Source: BCD1 sp942492125
GTDB taxonomy: Bacteria > Bacteroidota > Bacteroidia > Chitinophagales > Saprospiraceae
Assembly: GCA_942492125.1 (NCBI GenBank)
Contig: CALODM010000017.1
Coordinates: 62,001 to 126,000 of the forward strand
Direction: 5' to 3'
DNA: 64,000 nt
A program made the position numbers and the translations under genes. A model generated the notes under the pieces. It worked only from the letters and a program-made list of their open reading frames with translations. It was not told the origin of the DNA and did no database searches. Below are positions 45,376-53,531 of this stretch, piece after piece. Numbering within the stretch: position 1 is the first letter of the stretch; every line of letters starts with the position of its first letter.

Positions 45376-45978
45376 CTAATTGTTTACTCTAAGTGACCAG
45401 TTCTTCCTGATCGCCATTATGCGAATAAAGCTAATAAGAATTGCGGTAAAAATCAGGCTCAGGTGATAGTTAACTTCAAAATGCCGGAAAATCAAATAGA
45501 CCAGTCCGCCGAAAATACAGGCGGTAGCATAGATTTCCTTCCGGAAGATGAGCGGCACTTCATTACACAAAATATCCCTGATCACCCCCCCGAACACTGC
45601 AGAAACGGTCCCCATCATGACAGCAATGGCCAGGGAAAGTTCTACCGAAAGGGTCTTCTCCAGTCCCATTACAGTGAAAAGGCTGATGCCTATGGTATCA
45701 AATAAAAACATGGTTTTTCTAAGCCGCTGAATGGGGCTCAGCAGGAGATAACTACAAATTACAGCGCCACTGATGACAAACAGATAGTTGGTGTCGAGCA
45801 TCCATCCGACGGGAGTGCTGCCGATAAGCACATCTCTCAATGTTCCTCCACCCAGGGCAGTAACAAAAGCAATAACGGTTGACCCGAAAATATCGAACTT
45901 TTTATGGATCGCTGTTATCGCTCCGCTAATGGCAAAAACAAAAGTGCCGAGAAGATCAAAGGTATAGATGAGGTCCAT
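45376..45978 (-). CDS. TRIC/YicG-family (UPF0126) membrane channel
   Basis: A 200-residue protein with about six to seven hydrophobic segments and two copies of the family signature: 'FAISGAITAIHKKFDIFGST' with 'ALGGGTLRDVLIGSTP', and 'VMMGTVSAVFGGVIRDILCN'. These are Gly-rich pore-lining motifs of prokaryotic TRIC channels, which conduct K+ or other monovalent cations as trimers. The start at the ATG at 45978 gives the family's normal length. It is followed (on the same strand) by the REP-like copy and the patatin gene, and preceded by alanine dehydrogenase, probably as separate units. Confidence 0.88.
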   Translation of the reverse strand: MDLIYTFDLLGTFVFAISGAITAIHKKFDIFGSTVIAFVTALGGGTLRDVLIGSTPVGWMLDTNYLFVISGAVICSYLLLSPIQRLRKTMFLFDTIGISLFTVMGLEKTLSVELSLAIAVMMGTVSAVFGGVIRDILCNEVPLIFRKEIYATACIFGGLVYLIFRHFEVNYHLSLIFTAILISFIRIMAIRKNWSLRVNN

Positions 45979-45998
45979 GGCAGGTGTTGGTTTACGTT

Positions 45999-46029
45999 CT
46001 GGTTACTCAAGCCGGTAATAAGTAACCAG
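45999..46029. repeat. Hairpin CTGGTTACT/AGTAACCAG after ald
   Basis: A perfect 9-bp stem (45999-46007 with 46021-46029) with a 13-nt loop, 15 bp past the ald stop codon on the minus strand. No T-run follows, so termination would be weak. It shares CTGGTTAC with the inverted repeat at 50642-50742. Confidence 0.6.
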
Positions 46030-46043
46030 CACCCGGCAACAGG

Positions 46044-47273
46044 TTACAAATTCGAGGTTATCAGCAAATCGAGGTCTGTAGATTTTATGTTGAATCTTTG
46101 ACCGAGGTATTCGTTAGTGAGGCAACCTTTGTAGGTATAAATGCCGTGACGCAGACCGGGGTTATTAAAAAACAAGTATTCTATACTTCCCGTCGTAGCG
46201 GCTTTCAGCAGGATAGGCGTCAGGATATTACTCGTGGCAATGGAAGCCGTTCTTGGAACATTGGAGGCGATATTAGGCACACAATAATGAATGACATCGT
46301 GTTTGATGAAGGTCGGTTTGTCCAAAGAGGTGACTTCGGAAGTTTCGAAGCAGCCGCCCTGGTCGATACTGACATCGATGATGACGGCTCCCGGTTTCAT
46401 TTTACGGACAATATCTTCAGAAACAATTACCGGTGTACGCCCCGATTCTGAGTGCATCGCCCCAATCACAACATCCGCTTTAACGAGTTCTCTCTCCAGG
46501 TAAACCGGATTGATGGCGGAGGTAGATAATTGTTGACCTACCAGGTTTTGAAGGCGTTTCAGTTTGTAAATATTATCATCAAAAATCCGCACATCAGCTC
46601 CTACGCCCAGGGCGGCTCTTGTGGCGTATTCAGCCACGATTCCTGCGCCAAGGATAACGACATGAGCACTCGGAACTCCGGAAATGCCACCCAGTAGTTT
46701 TCCTTTGCCGCCGTGATTCTTGGTCATCAGTTCAGCAGCAGTGAGCATGGAGCTTATACCCGCAAGTTCACTCATTGTTCTGACGACAGGGAAGGTGCCC
46801 GAATCGTCTTTGATGTATTCCATGGCGAGAGCAATGACGCGCTTTTGCCGTAATTTATTGATGTATTCTGCAGAAATGATGGGTAATTGCAGAGGCGAGA
46901 TCAGCACCTGATTGGGTTGCATATACTCAATTTCCTTAAGGGTGGGAGGGGCAACTTTCAGGATGATCTCAGCTTTGTAAACAGCTTCTTTACTGTGAGC
47001 GATTTCTGCGCCGGCTTCAGAATAATCGTTATCGGAAAAATTGGATTTTTCCCCGGCTTCACTTTCGATGACGATGCGATGGCCGCGACTTACCAGCGTT
47101 GCAACGGATGTAGGTGCCAGTGCCACACGGTTTTCCTGCATGGTTGTTTCCTTGGGGATACCGATAAATAATTTTTCCTTTTTATGCTTTACCGGCAGCA
47201 TTTCGGTCTGGGTTTCATAAAAACCCTCACTGAAAACTTTGGGGATAGGTATCCGTTTTTCCTGATCACTCAT
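46044..47273 (-). CDS. ald: Alanine dehydrogenase
   Basis: A 409-residue NAD-dependent alanine dehydrogenase/PNT-family protein. The N-terminal substrate domain has 'IGIPKETTMQENRVALAPT' with the catalytic Lys/Arg region and 'ALAMEYIKDDSGTFPVVRTM'. The Rossmann motif is 'VVILGAGIVAEYATRAALG' (G-x-G-x2-A), and 'MKPGAVIIDVSIDQGGCFET' and 'CVPNIASNVPRTAS' are typical. A 35-residue leading extension, also seen in other Bacteroidota, precedes the domain. It converts alanine to pyruvate and ammonium reversibly. It appears monocistronic. Confidence 0.93.
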   Translation of the reverse strand: MSDQEKRIPIPKVFSEGFYETQTEMLPVKHKKEKLFIGIPKETTMQENRVALAPTSVATLVSRGHRIVIESEAGEKSNFSDNDYSEAGAEIAHSKEAVYKAEIILKVAPPTLKEIEYMQPNQVLISPLQLPIISAEYINKLRQKRVIALAMEYIKDDSGTFPVVRTMSELAGISSMLTAAELMTKNHGGKGKLLGGISGVPSAHVVILGAGIVAEYATRAALGVGADVRIFDDNIYKLKRLQNLVGQQLSTSAINPVYLERELVKADVVIGAMHSESGRTPVIVSEDIVRKMKPGAVIIDVSIDQGGCFETSEVTSLDKPTFIKHDVIHYCVPNIASNVPRTASIATSNILTPILLKAATTGSIEYLFFNNPGLRHGIYTYKGCLTNEYLGQRFNIKSTDLDLLITSNL

Positions 47274-47461
47274 ATAGAATGTTTTTTCAAACAGTGTTCG
47301 GTTGATTGTTGACGTCCAGGACGCTTTTCATCAGCAGTTAATGTGGTTAATGTCAAATAATCCAATGATCCGGGGCAGTTTGTTTTCCCCTTGGGTACTT
47401 TTGAAAAACTAATTATGTCTATTAGTAATAAAATCAAACCAGGTGGGAAAAAACCGCTTCT

Positions 47462-47887
47462 CTACAAAAATACCAATTTCCTTGAGGAATCTGCCTGAAT
47501 GGTAATATTTATTCGTACGATGCCCTCCGGCAACAGGTCTTCGATTATGGCTGGCCATTCTATAAAACAGTACTCCCCTGTGTACAGGTAATCTTCCAAT
47601 CCTATATTGATCGCCTCATCCAACTCCTTCAATCGGTAAAGATCCATGTGGTAAATGTTGGCCTCCTCACCTTTAGGAGTCAGGTAAGTATATTCATTGA
47701 TAAGGGCAAAAGTTGGGCTGGTAACTTGTTCCCTAACCTCAAAATGCCTGCATATGGCTTGAATGAAAGTCGTTTTACCGGCACCGATCTCTCCGGAAAA
47801 AACCATTACCCTGCGTTCTCCGGCTAAAGCCAGCAGTTCCTCGACGGCACGGTCCAATTCCCTTTCTGAATTAATGACTATTTCCAT
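47462..47887 (-). CDS. tsaE: tRNA threonylcarbamoyladenosine ATPase TsaE
   Basis: A 141-residue P-loop ATPase starting at the ATG at 47887 ('MEIVINSERELDRAVEELLA'); the longer in-frame start at 48031 would contain the promoter and is rejected. Walker A is 'FSGEIGAGKTTFIQAI', followed by 'VTSPTFALINEY' and the Walker B-like 'YHMDLYRL' and 'CFIEWP'. TsaE works with TsaBD to make t6A37 on ANN-decoding tRNAs. It is divergent from adk. A promoter overlaps the first bases upstream, pointing to a leaderless or nearly leaderless transcript. Confidence 0.95.
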   Translation of the reverse strand: MEIVINSERELDRAVEELLALAGERRVMVFSGEIGAGKTTFIQAICRHFEVREQVTSPTFALINEYTYLTPKGEEANIYHMDLYRLKELDEAINIGLEDYLYTGEYCFIEWPAIIEDLLPEGIVRINITIQADSSRKLVFL

Positions 47888-47892
47888 AGCTG

Positions 47893-47921
47893 CAAAAGTA
47901 ATAAAGATTGGGGATTGACAA
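47893..47921 (-). promoter_or_regulatory. Promoter of tsaE (TTG-N18-TACTTTTG)
   Basis: On the minus strand: -33 TTG at 47921-47919, 18 bp, -7 TACTTTTG at 47900-47893. Only 5 bp separate the -7 box from the ATG, so transcription should start at or next to the A of the start codon. Confidence 0.6.
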
Positions 47922-48060
47922 ATGATGAATCGGCATGGAATATTGTATTTTGGATATTGTAGATTGGCGCTGTCGGAATAAGAATTCTCGTAACATTTTT
48001 GTATTTTCGCGTTCCTAATCGGATAAGCCACGATTTTATACTACGTTAAAATTCAGACAA

Positions 48061-48636
48061 ATGATCAATTTAATTCTTTTTGGCCCTCCGGGATCGGGTA
48101 AAGGGACCCAGGCAGCAAAACTCGTTGAGCGTTACCAATTGTTACATATTTCTACAGGAGATCTTTTCCGTTATGAAATGGGCAACAATACTCCTCTGGG
48201 CGAAAAAGCCAAAAGTTATATGGCTAAAGGGGAATTGGTGCCGGACGAAGTAACGATCGGTATGTTGCGCAATAAGGTAGAAGCTAATCCTGATGTCAAA
48301 GGCTATATCTTTGACGGGTTCCCGCGAACTATCCCGCAATGTGAAGCACTCGACGACCTGCTTTGTGAAAAAGACCAGGAAGTCAGCCTACTTTTAATGC
48401 TGGATGTGGAGGAAGAAGAATTGGTCAAGAGACTGCTTTTACGCGGAGAATCCTCCGGACGTGCAGATGACACCGATGAAAGCATTATCCGCAACCGGAT
48501 CAAGATCTATGACAATGAAACGGCTCCGGTATTTCACTACTACGAAGAAAAGGGCGTCGGTAAAAAGGTTAACGGTATTGGATCTATTGAGGAAATTTTC
48601 GGAAGATTGAGTGAGGCTGTTGATGCAGTAAAGTAG
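48061..48636 (+). CDS. adk: Adenylate kinase
   Basis: A 191-residue adenylate kinase of the short-LID type. P-loop 'LILFGPPGSGKGTQAAKL', AMP-binding 'LHISTGDLFRYEM', 'YIFDGFPRTIPQCEAL' and 'RLLLRGESSGRADDTDESI' with the Arg residues that bind phosphates; the zinc-type LID insert is absent, as usual in Bacteroidota. It makes two ADP from ATP and AMP. It lies directly upstream of obgE (64-bp gap) and diverges from tsaE. Confidence 0.96.
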   Translation: MINLILFGPPGSGKGTQAAKLVERYQLLHISTGDLFRYEMGNNTPLGEKAKSYMAKGELVPDEVTIGMLRNKVEANPDVKGYIFDGFPRTIPQCEALDDLLCEKDQEVSLLLMLDVEEEELVKRLLLRGESSGRADDTDESIIRNRIKIYDNETAPVFHYYEEKGVGKKVNGIGSIEEIFGRLSEAVDAVK

Positions 48637-48700
48637 GAAGGTGCCGGAATTTCAGCCTACAGTTGGCAACGATTTGCATAAGTAACAATTAACCAAACAC

Positions 48701-49696
48701 ATGGCAACACAGAATTTTGTAGATCACGTAAAGATTTGTTGCCGTTCGGGCAAAGGGGGCGCAGGCTCTGCACATTTCCACCGAGACAAACGCAATCCCA
48801 AAGGTGGGCCCGACGGCGGTGACGGCGGTAGGGGTGGTCATATTATTTTGCGCGGCAACAGAAATGTGTGGACTTTACTGGCGTTGAAATATCGCAAACA
48901 TGTCATTGCCACAGCTGGAGAGAACGGAGGCGCTTCTCATAGTTTTGGTAAAAGCGGGGAGGATGTAATCCTGGAAGTACCCCTGGGTACTATCGCCAAA
49001 GATGCTGAAACAGGCGAGGTGGAATTCGAGATCACGCAGGACGGGGAAGAAAAGATCATCGTAGCCGGTGGTCGTGGAGGATTGGGCAATGCTCATTTTA
49101 AATCGGCAACCAACCAGATGCCGATGTATGCCCAGCCCGGTGAGCCCGGCCAAGAGCAGTGGAAAGTGCTGGAACTCAAAGTACTTGCCGATGTAGGGCT
49201 TGTAGGTTTCCCCAATGCCGGGAAGTCAACTTTGTTGTCGGTCATCACAGCAGCAAAACCCAAAATCGCCAATTATCCTTTTACTACTCTGGTACCCAAC
49301 CTGGGTATTGTGAAATACAGGGATAACAGGTCCTTCGTTATGGCTGATATTCCGGGTATTATAGAAAAAGCCCATGAAGGTAAAGGTTTGGGGCACCGTT
49401 TTTTAAGACATATTGAGCGTAATGCCACCTTGTTGTTCATGATTCCTGCGGACGCAGATGATATCAAGAAACAGTATAATATCCTCGTCAATGAATTGAA
49501 GATGTACAACGAGGAATTATTAGATAAACCCCGGGTGCTGGCCATTACCAAATCAGATTTGCTGGATGCAGAATTGAAGCAATTGCTTAAACCTGAATTG
49601 CCGGAGGGGATTCCTTGTGTATTTATTTCTTCCGTTGCTCAACAAGGGCTGGATGAACTGAAAGACTTGTTGTGGAAATCCATTAGTGAGGAATAA
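48701..49696 (+). CDS. obgE: Ribosome-associated GTPase ObgE/CgtA
   Basis: A 331-residue Obg GTPase. The Obg fold (residues 1-158) is Gly-rich: 'CCRSGKGGAGSAHFHRDKR' and 'PDGGDGGRGGHIILRG'. The G domain has G1 'GFPNAGKSTLLSVI', G2 'NYPFTTLVPNLG', G3 'DIPGIIEKAHEGKGLG', G4 'ITKSDLLD' and G5 'FISSVAQQ'. The variable C-terminal OCT domain is absent, as in other short Obg proteins of the phylum. It acts in 50S subunit assembly and stress control. Probably cotranscribed with adk. Confidence 0.96.
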   Translation: MATQNFVDHVKICCRSGKGGAGSAHFHRDKRNPKGGPDGGDGGRGGHIILRGNRNVWTLLALKYRKHVIATAGENGGASHSFGKSGEDVILEVPLGTIAKDAETGEVEFEITQDGEEKIIVAGGRGGLGNAHFKSATNQMPMYAQPGEPGQEQWKVLELKVLADVGLVGFPNAGKSTLLSVITAAKPKIANYPFTTLVPNLGIVKYRDNRSFVMADIPGIIEKAHEGKGLGHRFLRHIERNATLLFMIPADADDIKKQYNILVNELKMYNEELLDKPRVLAITKSDLLDAELKQLLKPELPEGIPCVFISSVAQQGLDELKDLLWKSISEE

Positions 49697-49719
49697 TTTA
49701 ATTCCTAATTTGAAAACAA

Positions 49720-49740
49720 CCTGACGACGTCAGGAGGCAG
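49720..49740. repeat. Dispersed palindromic repeat, copy 2
   Basis: CCTGACGACGTCAGGAGGCA plus a G: 20 of 21 positions match 45337-45357. It is preceded by ATTCCTAATT, as the first copy is followed by it, and lies between obgE and rfbD. Confidence 0.65.
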
Positions 49741-49757
49741 TTTCTTAATTACTTACC

Positions 49758-50636
49758 ATGCGAAAAATCCTTGTTACCGGAGCCAACGGTCAGATGGGCA
49801 GAACTTTTGCCGCTCTTGCGGATCAATTTCCAGGGTTTAAATTCTTTTTTTTCGATAAGGACGATTTGGATATTTGTGATAAGCAAGCACTGGAAACCTG
49901 GTTTGCCAAAAATAAGATCGATTACTGTATCAATTGTGCCGCTTATACTGCCGTGGATAAAGCAGAAAGTGAAAGGACACTGGCCTGGTCTGTAAATGTC
50001 ACAGGACCAGTGAATCTGGGAAAAATCTGTAAGCAGTTGAACATACCCATGATTCATTTTTCCACGGATTACGTATACCATTCCAACCAGAATTTTCCGT
50101 ATAAAGAAACGGACCCAAGAGATCCCAAAGGGGTATATGCTGCTACGAAACTGGAAGGAGAGGAGCATTTACTTTCCGCCTATCCGGAGGCCATGGTTAT
50201 CCGTACTTCCTGGGTCTATTCCGGTTTTGGACATAATTTTGTCAAAACCATGCTCAGACTTGGTCAGGAGCGCGATTCTTTAACCGTGGTTTGTGATCAG
50301 ATCGGAACGCCAACTTTTTCCAATGACCTTGCTCAAGCCATTATGCAATTACTGGATGGTGTGAACAAGGGATCCATTGAAAGCTACAAATTGTCTGGTG
50401 TTTACAATTACAGTAATGAAGGGATTTGTTCGTGGTATGATTTTGCCTTGGCTATATTTGAAATCAAAGGAATTGAGTGTAAAGTAAAACCAATCCTAAC
50501 CAAAGATTTCCCCACTCCCGCCAGCCGCCCGCCTTTTAGTGTATTGGATAAATCAAAATTCAAGGAAACCTTTCATCTTGAAATTCCGCATTGGCGGGAA
50601 GCACTTGGGCGAATGTTGGCAAGGGAAGAAGGGTAG
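49758..50636 (+). CDS. rfbD: dTDP-4-dehydrorhamnose reductase RmlD
   Basis: A 292-residue short-chain dehydrogenase starting at ATG 49758. NAD(P)-binding motif 'ILVTGANGQMGRTFAAL', then 'DYCINCAAYTAVDKAES', 'NIPMIHFSTDYVYHSNQ' and the catalytic 'YAATKLEGEEHLL' (Y-x3-K). The C-terminal half has 'QIGTPTFSNDLAQAIMQL', as in RmlD. It makes dTDP-L-rhamnose from dTDP-4-keto-rhamnose. The other rml genes are not nearby, so the gene is separated from its pathway. Confidence 0.92.
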   Translation: MRKILVTGANGQMGRTFAALADQFPGFKFFFFDKDDLDICDKQALETWFAKNKIDYCINCAAYTAVDKAESERTLAWSVNVTGPVNLGKICKQLNIPMIHFSTDYVYHSNQNFPYKETDPRDPKGVYAATKLEGEEHLLSAYPEAMVIRTSWVYSGFGHNFVKTMLRLGQERDSLTVVCDQIGTPTFSNDLAQAIMQLLDGVNKGSIESYKLSGVYNYSNEGICSWYDFALAIFEIKGIECKVKPILTKDFPTPASRPPFSVLDKSKFKETFHLEIPHWREALGRMLAREEG

Positions 50637-50641
50637 GATAC

Positions 50642-50742
50642 CTGGTTACAAATTACTGTTTGGACTTTTTTTGCACTTTATTTTTTTTCTCTCTTGCCTG
50701 TAAGAAGGTTTCTAATAACCGGAAAGGGTAATTTGTAACCAG
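50642..50742. repeat. 14-bp perfect inverted repeat around 73 bp
   Basis: CTGGTTACAAATTA at 50642-50655 and its exact reverse complement at 50729-50742, between rfbD and the PBP gene. The 73-bp interior is pyrimidine-rich with T-runs. It may be a long terminator structure or a remnant of a small mobile repeat; the arms resemble the repeat at 45999. Confidence 0.6.
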
Positions 50743-50803
50743 AAACAAATCCTCAGCCAATCTGCTCAAATACTCCCTCATCCACAACAAATCCTCAAAA
50801 AGT

Positions 50804-50834
50804 TTGAATCTACAATTTACAAGTGATAGTTTTG
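50804..50834 (+). promoter_or_regulatory. Promoter of the PBP gene (TTG-N20-TAGTTTTG)
   Basis: -33 TTG at 50804-50806, 20-bp spacer, -7 TAGTTTTG at 50827-50834. Predicted transcription start about 5-7 bp further, giving a leader of about 60 nt. Confidence 0.6.
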
Positions 50835-50901
50835 TACAAAGTATTGAAGGATCACCGACCTGTTGTCGTGATTGATTCTTTCAAAAATGCCCGTTTAGCT
50901 T

Positions 50902-53457
50902 ATGCGAAATCTGTATAACAAATACCTCACAGACCCATCCCAACCCACTTATAATAAGATCATCAAGTGGACCTGGCTTGCCTTTTTTGGAGGTATTCTA
51001 TTCCTTGTTTTTCTGTTTACGGCCTTGTCGTTTACAAATCTCCCCTCCGTCAAGGATCTGGAGAATCCCCGGAGCGAAGAAGCCTCCGAGGTATTTGCTG
51101 CCAACGGAGAAGTGCTGGGCCGCTATTACACAGAGAACAGAGTTCCTGTCAAATATGAGGAACTGTCCCCCAACCTTGTAAAAGCACTCATCGCCACGGA
51201 GGTTGAGCGGTATTACAAACATACCGGAATTGATTTCAGAGGTTTTGCCCGTGCCCTTGCTTATATGGGAAAAAAAGGCGGTGCCAGTACTATTACACAA
51301 CAACTTGCCAGGCTCTTGTTTACCGGAGTCAGGTCTAAAAACAAGATACAGGCCGTTAATCAGAAATTGAAAGAATGGATCATTGCCGTGCGTCTGGAAC
51401 GAAAATATACCAAAGAGGAGATCATCGCGCTTTACCTCAATAAATTTAATTTCATCAATGGTGCTTATGGAATAAAAGCTGCATCAGAAATTTATTTCGG
51501 AAAGTCCCAGGAAAAGCTGTCGATCAATGAAGCGGCGATGCTGGTGGGAATGTTGCAAAACCCCTCTCTTTACAATCCCCTGCGTCGGCCGCAGCGCTTG
51601 TTACATCGCAGAGAAGTTGTTTTGAAACAAATGCAAAAAAATGACCTGATCGCCCAGATACAATACGATTCTTTGCGACAGTTGCCCCTCGGGCTCAATT
51701 TTACCCGGCAAAGTCATGTCGATGGACTGGCACCCTACTTCCGTTCTGAATTGGCCAAAGAAGTCAAGGAAATTCTCGAGAAACCCGAAAACAGACGCCC
51801 TGACGGTACCGCCTACAATATTTATAAGGACGGTCTAAAGATTTATACGACCATCGACCCTCAGTTACAGCGTATTGCGGAAGAGGAAATGATCAAAAAT
51901 ATGGCCAGGGTCCAGGAAACATTCTGGAAACGCTGGAAAAACCTCGATCCCTGGACCTATGTGGAAGGATCTGATCATGAGATCAGCGTAAGTCGCCGCC
52001 AGGAATCCCTTGCCCGGCTGATTCGGACGTCCGATCGTTATCAAGCCCTCAGGAAAACCTTCCTCGGGGATATTCTCGAAGACCTGGAGAATCAAACAGG
52101 GCTTGTTTTTCATGAAGATGACCGGGAAGTAGAGCGTATTATCGAGGAATACCATAACAAAGGGACTATTTCAAAACTCGTCTCTCAGGGACTGGTCAGT
52201 TCGGGGCTGGCAGCACAATACCGTGAGGTGTTGCGCAGTGATCTTTTTCCAAAACTAAAGACCGGTTGGGAGCAGATGCAGGAAGAAGTGGACCGCGTTT
52301 TTAATGAAAAAGTAGCCATGAAGGTGTTTGCCTATAATGAGGAGATGGAAAAAGATACGGTCATGACTCCTTTTGATTCCGTAAAATATCACCGTATGTT
52401 TTTACAAACGGGCATGTTGGCCATGGATCCTGCTAATGGTCATGTCAAAGCCTGGATAGGGGGTATTGATCATAAATATTTTAAATTCGACCATACCAAT
52501 ATCAGCAGACAGGTGGGGTCTACCTTTAAACCCTTTGTATATGCCACGGCTATTGCCTTACAGGGATTTTCACCGTGCTACGAAGTGCTGGATCTTCCGG
52601 TAACCATCAAACCGGGAGACGGCAGTTTTTTCCTGCAGGAAGAATGGACTCCCAGCAATTCTGACGGGAAATATACCGGTGAGGTGTTTACATTGAAAGA
52701 AGGTCTGCGGAAATCCAAGAACACGGTTTCGGTACATCTGATGAAACAGTTGGGGAGCCCGGAGCCCGTGCGGGAACTTGTGCACAGGATGGGAATCAGT
52801 AAAGACACCAAATATCCTAACGGACGATACCGTGTGCCCAAGACACCTTCGATCTGCCTTGGTGCTACGGACTTGTCCGTGAGGGAAATGACAGGCGCTT
52901 ATGCTTCTTTTGCCAATAACGGATATTATAATAAACCTGTTTACATCCTCAAGATAGAGGATAAGGAGGGACAGGTAATTTATTCAAATATTCCCTATGG
53001 CATGAACGTTATGCCGGAACAGGCAAATTATGTGATGGTGGAAATGCTCAAATACGCCGGAGGAATGGGCGATTTGCGCAGTGAGTCGGGAGGAAAAACA
53101 GGAACAACCAATGATTATGTTGACGGTTGGTTCATGGGCATCACCCCGGACCTCGTAGTGGGTACCTGGGTGGGAGGTGACGATAAATGGATACGTTTCC
53201 GTTCTCTGCTTTATGGTCAGGGGGGGTATATGGCCAAGCCTTTTTTCCGCAGCTTCATCAAACGCCTGGAGGCTGAAAGTGACAGCCTCGATTATGATGT
53301 CAATGCAAGATTCCATGTACCGTCCGGAACCATGGACATTGAACTTGATTGTAACAAATACAAGCGAGAGATTTCACCATTGGATGGAGAACAGTTATTT
53401 GAAGATGAAGGCTCCTTTGATGAAGATATGTTTGAGGATGAATCCGGGGGAGGATAG
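50902..53457 (+). CDS. Class A penicillin-binding protein (PBP1A type)
   Basis: An 851-residue bifunctional peptidoglycan synthase. One N-terminal membrane segment (about residues 23-44). The GT51 glycosyltransferase domain shows 'KALIATEVERYYKHTGIDFR' (catalytic Glu), 'ASTITQQLARLLFTGV' and 'EWIIAVRLERKYTKEEIIAL'. The transpeptidase has S-x-x-K 'SRQVGSTFKPFVYATAIAL', S-x-N 'KSKNTVSVHLMKQLG' and KTG 'GGKTGTTNDYVDGWFMG'. A region of about 200 residues between them, charged and helical, is longer than in Escherichia coli PBP1B. The C-terminus is acidic. Located at the inner membrane, it polymerises and cross-links peptidoglycan. Confidence 0.93.
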   Translation: MRNLYNKYLTDPSQPTYNKIIKWTWLAFFGGILFLVFLFTALSFTNLPSVKDLENPRSEEASEVFAANGEVLGRYYTENRVPVKYEELSPNLVKALIATEVERYYKHTGIDFRGFARALAYMGKKGGASTITQQLARLLFTGVRSKNKIQAVNQKLKEWIIAVRLERKYTKEEIIALYLNKFNFINGAYGIKAASEIYFGKSQEKLSINEAAMLVGMLQNPSLYNPLRRPQRLLHRREVVLKQMQKNDLIAQIQYDSLRQLPLGLNFTRQSHVDGLAPYFRSELAKEVKEILEKPENRRPDGTAYNIYKDGLKIYTTIDPQLQRIAEEEMIKNMARVQETFWKRWKNLDPWTYVEGSDHEISVSRRQESLARLIRTSDRYQALRKTFLGDILEDLENQTGLVFHEDDREVERIIEEYHNKGTISKLVSQGLVSSGLAAQYREVLRSDLFPKLKTGWEQMQEEVDRVFNEKVAMKVFAYNEEMEKDTVMTPFDSVKYHRMFLQTGMLAMDPANGHVKAWIGGIDHKYFKFDHTNISRQVGSTFKPFVYATAIALQGFSPCYEVLDLPVTIKPGDGSFFLQEEWTPSNSDGKYTGEVFTLKEGLRKSKNTVSVHLMKQLGSPEPVRELVHRMGISKDTKYPNGRYRVPKTPSICLGATDLSVREMTGAYASFANNGYYNKPVYILKIEDKEGQVIYSNIPYGMNVMPEQANYVMVEMLKYAGGMGDLRSESGGKTGTTNDYVDGWFMGITPDLVVGTWVGGDDKWIRFRSLLYGQGGYMAKPFFRSFIKRLEAESDSLDYDVNARFHVPSGTMDIELDCNKYKREISPLDGEQLFEDEGSFDEDMFEDESGGG

Positions 53458-53531
53458 TTTTTGGCTAAGCCAGCCCTAGTTGAAGTTTTTTGCAGGGGCG
53501 ATTAAAAAAGAGAGATACTAAAGAGAAAATA

